Of a stretch of DNA of 64,000 nucleotides, positions 59,601-64,000 are shown one piece after another. Numbering within the stretch: the first letter of the stretch is position 1; each line of letters starts with the position of its first letter. Both the position numbers and the translations under genes were made by a program. The notes under the pieces were generated by a model. That model had not been told where the DNA came from. It searched no databases and was given only the letters and a program-made list of their open reading frames with translations. The stretch covers positions 1 to 64,000 of the forward strand of contig NZ_JAAHGH010000020.1 of NCBI RefSeq assembly GCF_010672525.1, read 5' to 3'. The DNA is from Okeania sp. SIO2B3. Lineage in GTDB: Bacteria > Cyanobacteriota > Cyanobacteriia > Cyanobacteriales > Microcoleaceae.

Positions 59601-60557
59601 TTTGCCTTTCCACTGGCTATCAAATTCATATACTATTACTCTGTCACAACCAAGAGCTTCACGAGTTTCTTCTACTGAAATAGTGAGAATGTCTTGAATA
59701 TTTGGAGATTTACGAATCTGGACATTGATGTGATTAAGTTTTTGGGCTTGTTGGGTAGCTGCTTTTTGTTTTGTTAGTAGTAGAGCTTGGTCTACAGCAT
59801 AGCCTAGCTGAGTAGCTAATTGCTGAAAAAATTCGATTTCTGATTCTATCCATTGTCGTGCTTCAGAACAATGATGGGCAATTAATAAGCCTAATAATTT
59901 TCCGTTGGCAACAATGGGAGCAACTAAATTAGCTCTAACAGCAAAGGGTTCTAGTTGACTGATGTGACATTCTGTTAATCCTGCTTCGTAGATATCAGCA
60001 GTTGCTTTTACCCGGCCTTTTTGATAAAACTCTACATAACGGTCTGCAAAACAGGGGTCGGCTATTTCTGCCCCCAAAGCTCTGGGCCAGTTACTATCTA
60101 CTGATTCTGCAATAACTGTACCTTTCCAATTTTTGTCAAATTGATAAACTACTACTCTATCTGTTTGTAGGGCATCTCTGGCATCTTCTACTACTGTTTT
60201 AAAGATGTCTTTTAAGTTGAGAGATTCCCGAATATGGGAAGTGATTTCGTTTAATAATTCTGCTCGTTCGGCTGCTGCTCCTTCTGTTTCTATTAATGAT
60301 TGAAGTTGATTAATTCTGATATCTATATTAGACCGTAATATAGCTAAATCTTCTGCTAAAGCATTAGTTTTTGCTCTAATTCCTAATGATTTTGGGTTAG
60401 GTTCTGGTTGCCACACTTCTACTGGAACAATTGCTAATGATTCATTATTTGTTTGACTCTGTACAGTTTCTTGATCGGATTTGTTGTAGTAATTTTGGGT
60501 CGGATTTTGTGTTCTATTTTCTGATTGATTTGTTTTTCTAAAATTTGTCTGTGTCAT
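56655..60557 (-). CDS. pixJ: Phototaxis receptor: five cyanobacteriochrome-type GAFs and MCP domain
   Basis: A 1300-residue soluble receptor counted from the ATG at 60557 (a TTG at 60581 is the alternative start). Five tandem GAF modules lie at about 100-950. Each has a first Cys in DPCF (C169, C341, C513, C685; VPCF at C857) and a second Cys in the CH motif (C197, C369, C541, C713, C885), always 28 residues apart, with modules spaced exactly 172 residues. This is the DXCF plus CH pattern of PixJ/PtxD photoreceptors, which bind a linear tetrapyrrole. The MCP domain (about 990-1300) has the tip EVRSLAEQSASATQEIE. No membrane helix is seen. It should signal through PixI and PixL to type IV pili. 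Confidence 0.92.
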   Translation of the reverse strand: MTQTNFRKTNQSENRTQNPTQNYYNKSDQETVQSQTNNESLAIVPVEVWQPEPNPKSLGIRAKTNALAEDLAILRSNIDIRINQLQSLIETEGAAAERAELLNEITSHIRESLNLKDIFKTVVEDARDALQTDRVVVYQFDKNWKGTVIAESVDSNWPRALGAEIADPCFADRYVEFYQKGRVKATADIYEAGLTECHISQLEPFAVRANLVAPIVANGKLLGLLIAHHCSEARQWIESEIEFFQQLATQLGYAVDQALLLTKQKAATQQAQKLNHINVQIRKSPNIQDILTISVEETREALGCDRVIVYEFDSQWKGKVIAESVDSNWPQALGAEIADPCFADRYVQPYQRGRVKATENIYEAGLTECHINQLKPFEVKANLVAPIVVEKKLIGLLIGHQCTGPRAWTELEIDLIRKVAVQVGYTLEQAYLLQKQQAAAKQARFLNEIGIKIRNSQRSEDIFDTIVEEARSALQADRVILYQFDADWIGTVVAESVDKAWPQAFGQKISDPCFKKNYLKSYLRGRVSTIENIDEAGLGECHIKLLEPFAVKANIVAPIIAEQKLHGLLIVHQCSAPRKWQESEIDFTKQLATQVGFALDQVTLLQKQQAATKQAIALNQISSNIRKSLNPQDILNTTVEDVQEAMQADRVMVYQFDPQWKGTVVAESVTVGFPEALGAEIVDPCFAQGYIKPYLKGRVKSTNDIREAGFTECHIKQLEQFKVKANLVAPIVTDKKLYGLLIAHQCSAARNWEALEIDLIKQVAIQVGYALDQAFLLQQQQEATQQARLLSEISSRIRESLELEKIFQTTVEESLLLMKADRIVIYRFDDNWEGKIISESVKPNWSKIAEMETEVPCFPTEYVEPYRQGRVQVTADINKANLTDCHREQLEKWQVKANVVVPILVGQKLYGLLGAHQCSGTRQWQDSEVEVFKQLALQVGSTLEQALLLEQVIQARKTAETISQEQQQQKESLESQIETFLTEIENSFDGDLTVRANVTVGVMGTVADFFNATIENLQQLVLKVKSATNIVSSTTEGNNAEIEKLSGEAHRQAEAIANALGQIQVMTNAVKAVAANAQQAEAKVQQANQILQTSDAAMNRSVEGIVVIQKTVEATARKVKNLGETSKKISRVLSLINDLANQTNILALNASVEATRAGQDDQGFATVASEVRSLAEQSASATQEIEQIVEEMQSGTSEVVKAMIVGRKRVMVGTQLVKGARQTLTDLLDVSAQISELVEEITLSATTQADTSSQLSTTMQEVATIANQTSEQSLTVAESFSQLLGVAGDLEKSVAEFKVN

Positions 60558-60629
60558 AATTTTAGTGGTATTAATTATCAAGCATTACTAATTATTTAAC
60601 GGCTGTTGTTCAATGTTTTATTTGATTTG

Positions 60630-61115
60630 TTATTTCTCTGCTTTTTCTAAATATTGAATGATCTTTGTAATATCTACAATCATCATTTTTTCCCCGGCTG
60701 AGTTTGTACAAGTCCCCTTGATAAATTTTTCTACAGGAGAATTAACTTTTTTTTGTTTCAATAGGGTAATATTTTTAGTCTCAATATTTATTAATTCACC
60801 TACTTTTTGTACTAATATACCTAGATAGTTATCTTTATATTTTACTTTGACTACTCGAAATTTTTCCTGATTGTATCCAGTAGATAGTAAAGGATTAAAT
60901 CCCATCAAATAAGCAATATCAATTAACCACATAATCTCGCCATGCCACTGAAAAACTCCTGTAACTACAGCTGGCATACCTGGTATTTGTAAGATTTGTC
61001 GGTAGTCTAGGGTAATAACTTCATCTAGGTCATCAGTAGATAGTATAGTTTGTAAAGTCCGATCAATTTCTATACATAAATATTGTGTGTTACGGAATAA
61101 TTGTTGTTTTTGCAT
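60630..61115 (-). CDS. pixI: CheW-like adaptor (PixI-like)
   Basis: A 161-residue CheW-type protein (LCIEIDRTLQTIL, MPAVVTGVFQWHGEIMWLID, NYLGILVQKVGELINIE). It would link the receptor's MCP tip to the CheA-type kinase. It lies between pixH and pixJ with 41- and about 70-bp gaps, all on the minus strand. Longer than the minimal CheW by a short C-terminal helix. Confidence is high for the family and moderate for the name. Confidence 0.88.
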   Translation of the reverse strand: MQKQQLFRNTQYLCIEIDRTLQTILSTDDLDEVITLDYRQILQIPGMPAVVTGVFQWHGEIMWLIDIAYLMGFNPLLSTGYNQEKFRVVKVKYKDNYLGILVQKVGELINIETKNITLLKQKKVNSPVEKFIKGTCTNSAGEKMMIVDITKIIQYLEKAEK

Positions 61116-61156
61116 TGACTTTAAGTGAAGACTTTAGTCATAAAAATTTATTTTTG

Positions 61157-61522
61157 TTAAACAACTAATCGTCTTAATGTTGCTACAACTTCTTCTCGAT
61201 TAATTGGTTTTGTTACATAAGCAGATGCACCTTGCTTCATACCCCATTTTTGGTCTATTTTCCCTGATTTACTAGAACAAATAATAATTGGTATATGAGC
61301 TGTATTTTCTTGATTTTTTAGTTCCCTACACAGTCCATAACCACTTTGACCAGGCAATACCACGTCTGTTAAAATTGCGTCAAAAGTTTTTTGATTCAGC
61401 AAAACTTTAGCTGCCTCTGCTGTGGTTACACTCAATACATCAAATCCTGACTTTTGTAGACATTCAGTCAAAATACTAGCTTCAGTTGGGCTATCTTCTA
61501 CAATTAATATACTTGCTTTCAT
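61157..61522 (-). CDS. pixH: Single-domain response regulator (PixH/CheY-like)
   Basis: A 121-residue receiver domain with acidic pocket ED (residues 9-10), phospho-acceptor D53 (DAILTDVVLPGQSGYG), the switch Ser in CSSK and the conserved Lys in TKPINREE. No output domain. In the Synechocystis pix operon this position is held by PixH, a CheY-like regulator thought to dampen or reset the signal. Gap to the upstream gene is 70 bp. Confidence 0.9.
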   Translation of the reverse strand: MKASILIVEDSPTEASILTECLQKSGFDVLSVTTAEAAKVLLNQKTFDAILTDVVLPGQSGYGLCRELKNQENTAHIPIIICSSKSGKIDQKWGMKQGASAYVTKPINREEVVATLRRLVV

Positions 61523-61592
61523 AATTTTACTACTTTTTATTTAATGTTTGTCCAAAAATTTACTTGTATTTATAAATTTTTTATTTGCCACT

Positions 61593-62819
61593 TTAATTTT
61601 CAGTATTAGGCAAATGTTTTTGGATCATTTTTAAGGCTTCTTCTGGTTTAGGAGGTTTACTCAAAAAGTCAGCTGCTCCTATTAATTTAGCCCGACTGCG
61701 GTCTATCAAATTATTTCGACTGGTAAAAATGATCACTGGTATCTTTTCAAATGCTGGTGCTTTGCGTAAGAATTGATAGACAGTATAACCATTTGCATGA
61801 GGCATTTCTAGGTCAAGAAAAATTAAATCTGGTTTATATTCGGCTATTTTGACAAATCCTCTAATTGGATCTTGTATACTGATAAATCTATAACCTGCAG
61901 GTTGCACAATTTTCTTTAATGTTTCAGCAACTATTGGGCTATCATCTATACAAGCAATTAATGATTGTTTTTTTGATGTAGTTTTGTCTACATTATTCCG
62001 ATCGTTAGCTGTTGTTAAAGATGATTTTATAGCTGATGTTGGTAAGTCTGGTACTGTTTTTAATTGAAGTAATCCTTTTTTAACTAAAGGAAGTAAAGTT
62101 TTAGTTACAGCTAATACTGATTTTCGTAGTTGATAGGCAATATCCCATAGAGTTAGGTCTCCCTGTAAATATTTACCCCAACCAGATAGAGCTTCTGGTG
62201 TAATAGGTTTTTTCATTACAGGAACAAGATTGGGGTTAAGACTATCAAAACCTGCTCTTTTCCATAAATTTTGCATTTTAGTAACTTTACTAAAAATTTC
62301 TTCTAGTTCTCTATAGCATAGAGCTAAACCTAAAGATAATTCTGATTTACTATCTGATCTTGGCTCCCACTGGGGTGTTAGGTCTGCATAAAGACTCAAA
62401 GAAAATAATATTTCTAAGGTGACAGTACGAATGACTTTTTTAGCCTGAGAAAGAGTAATTTGATTTCTTGCTATTCCATCATACAGCAGAAGATATTCCC
62501 ACGGTTTTTCTTGATCTGATAGTTGTGAGATTACAGGATTCCATTCAGGACAGTGCCATCCAATCGCTCGTTGCCAACGTCTAACTCTATGAAGGTTGCC
62601 AGTAGTATAGAGTAATCTACCATAGAATATATAAAGTTTTCCTTGTTTGGCATGGCTATTTAATAATAGGTTGCCTGTTGCCATTCTTTGACTAAGAATG
62701 TCTATTTCTTGTGCTAATTTGATGATTTTTTTATTTGCAGACATGAATTTTAAAGGTTCAATATGAAAACTCGAATAATTATCGAGTTGTGAATACTTTA
62801 TAACATCACTTGTGGCCAT
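61593..62819 (-). CDS. pixG: PatA/PixG-type response regulator
   Basis: A 408-residue regulator with a PATAN-like N-terminal half (about 25-260: LLLNSHAKQGKLYIFYGRLL, HRVRRWQRAIGWHC, WEYLLLYDGIARNQITL) and a C-terminal receiver (285-408) with acceptor Asp in LIFLDLEMPHANGYT and Lys in LSKPPKPEE. It is the first gene of the five-gene operon. In relatives this protein binds the pilus extension motor, so it is the likely output to twitching motility. No promoter could be assigned in the AT-rich 500 bp upstream. Confidence 0.9.
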   Translation of the reverse strand: MATSDVIKYSQLDNYSSFHIEPLKFMSANKKIIKLAQEIDILSQRMATGNLLLNSHAKQGKLYIFYGRLLYTTGNLHRVRRWQRAIGWHCPEWNPVISQLSDQEKPWEYLLLYDGIARNQITLSQAKKVIRTVTLEILFSLSLYADLTPQWEPRSDSKSELSLGLALCYRELEEIFSKVTKMQNLWKRAGFDSLNPNLVPVMKKPITPEALSGWGKYLQGDLTLWDIAYQLRKSVLAVTKTLLPLVKKGLLQLKTVPDLPTSAIKSSLTTANDRNNVDKTTSKKQSLIACIDDSPIVAETLKKIVQPAGYRFISIQDPIRGFVKIAEYKPDLIFLDLEMPHANGYTVYQFLRKAPAFEKIPVIIFTSRNNLIDRSRAKLIGAADFLSKPPKPEEALKMIQKHLPNTEN

Positions 62820-63928
62820 CTGCTTAACTTTCTAGATTAGTTTTTCTTCTCAATAAAATGACTATACAATAATTTTTTTTGAGTTTTTTCTACATTAATA
62901 ATATTATATAACCATACCTACATCTTTCAAATAGAAAAACACAACATTATACATTTGAAAAAAAATTGTCTTAAAATTAGTAATTTTTCCTGTGAATTCA
63001 TAACATGAATTAGAGAAAAATCGTGAATATATAAGCAGTAAAATTATGTAATTTTTATCGCCAAACAAATTTGATTTCACAAATCAATTGATTACTAATA
63101 TTTAAAGTAAGTATCTTAAAATACACCATGGCTTATAGTTGTTTGATATTAAGATCGTACATATAAATAATTCTACACTACTCCATCTAAGTATATATGC
63201 CATGTGGCCAATAATTTGAATGATCGCCTTATGTGGATTTACAAACTATAAAAGCTGTGCTATAATACTATGAATTTATTACAAAATTAAAAAGCGAATA
63301 AATTTATCAGGAATGTTAAATTCTCAGGGTTCTAAACAGATTAAGTTAAATTAATATTTATGATGTGAATTCTAGGAGCGATCGCCACTTGAACATTTTT
63401 TTTGCACTATGGCTTTCTCACATATCGTCTTTTCAGAAGTTAGGATACATATTAGTTATCAAAGTATTGAAAAGGAGCAATAGAGATGTACTGACTCCAT
63501 TCAGTTCTCAGTTAATATTTTTAACTTTTCACCTTTGTGAGGAGTCTATAGACGCGGATCGATTTCCCTTGGGTATCTCTCATATACCTATAACTGTTCA
63601 CTGATTCAATTCTTTAGGGTCAACAAAATATAGTAGAAGTATTACAAAATGATAAAACGGCCACATCAAGGCCATATTAAACACTTAAATTTTTGCTAAT
63701 TTGAGACAAATACAAATCGTTGGATCATGCTATGATTAATCTTAGTAAGATTGAAAGTATAAAGTATATTGTATGTACATACACTAGACAATAACTAGAA
63801 CTAAATCCCCATCAAACAAAGTACTGACAATCTGCTCAACAGAAGCTGACTTTTAAAAGTTAGAATCATACTAAGGTAGATATTTGAAATTTTCCCGCGA
63901 TGTGTTTAGGTTACACCTTGAGATTTAC
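62820..63928. other. AT-rich gap upstream of the phototaxis operon
   Basis: No gene recognised. A 79-codon open frame at 63365-63604 on the plus strand lacks a ribosome site and a plausible composition. The operon promoter probably lies within 62820-63300 but no hexamer pair stands out. Confidence 0.5.
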
Positions 63929-64000
63929 GGCGTTGCTGAATTGAAGTATGAATGCGCGATTGTTTGGTTCTCGCCTTCGCCCCCGAGCATCCCCCAATTT
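63929..64000 (+). repeat. Family E-type end, cut by the window edge
   Basis: GGCGTTGCTGAATTGAAGTA resembles the family E end at 52472 and also GGCGTTGCTGAATGG at 1597. Only this end is visible. Confidence 0.4.

Noticed and set aside
63365-63604. 79-codon plus-strand frame
   Set aside because: No ribosome site, unlikely composition, no recognisable motif.

Overview
The window looks like a filamentous, non-heterocystous cyanobacterium of the Okeania/Trichodesmium/Lyngbya type. This is inference from low G+C, very long intergenic gaps, frequent HIP1 octamers (GCGATCGC), heptamer-like short tandem repeats, and cyanobacterial families (DUF928, CHASE2-cyclase, CHAT-TPR, haemagglutinin/ShlB secretion, a pix-type phototaxis operon). 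No rRNA, tRNA or CRISPR array was recognised.

Layout. 1-1272: three different minisatellites (17, 44 and 69 bp periods) laid end to end. 1345-5303 (minus): a defence-like block with an AAA ATPase, a DUF4276/TOPRIM-like protein, a remnant of an FAD oxidoreductase, a HEPN-motif protein and a small conserved protein. 5863-7186: a tnpB broken at its second catalytic motif, with an omega-RNA-like end. 7388-11248: a TauE/SafE permease, a 702-bp inverted-repeat element filled with an 82-bp HIP1 satellite, and an FAD oxidoreductase. 11969-16051: a large hybrid histidine kinase. 17555-19708: pnp. 19.83-22.48 kb: a block of relics (gltB fragment, omega-RNA-like end, one orphan gene, one decayed ORF) between two copies of a roughly 70-bp direct repeat. 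22715-27239: a SNF2 helicase followed by a SWIM zinc-finger protein.

28-49 kb is a surface/secretion region, all on the plus strand except one small gene: DUF928 protein, CHASE2-adenylate cyclase, two large TpsA haemagglutinin-like proteins, their TpsB (ShlB/FhaC) transporter, and a secreted TPR-CHAT peptidase-like protein. Inside it, on the minus strand, is a 48-residue peptide gene ending in a double-glycine leader motif followed by seven arginines, which looks like a RiPP precursor.

49.5-52.4 kb carries a small unknown protein, hrcA and a rhodanese. 53.6-62.8 kb is a five-gene phototaxis-type operon, transcribed pixG-H-I-J-L; its receptor has five GAF modules in exact 172-residue register, each with the Cys pair typical of DXCF cyanobacteriochromes.

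The gaps are populated by several families of short inverted-repeat elements (called A to G here), which nest in each other, carry variable tandem repeats at the same internal site, abut stop codons, and in three cases lie inside coding sequence. All functions are inferred by reading motifs; no database search was run.
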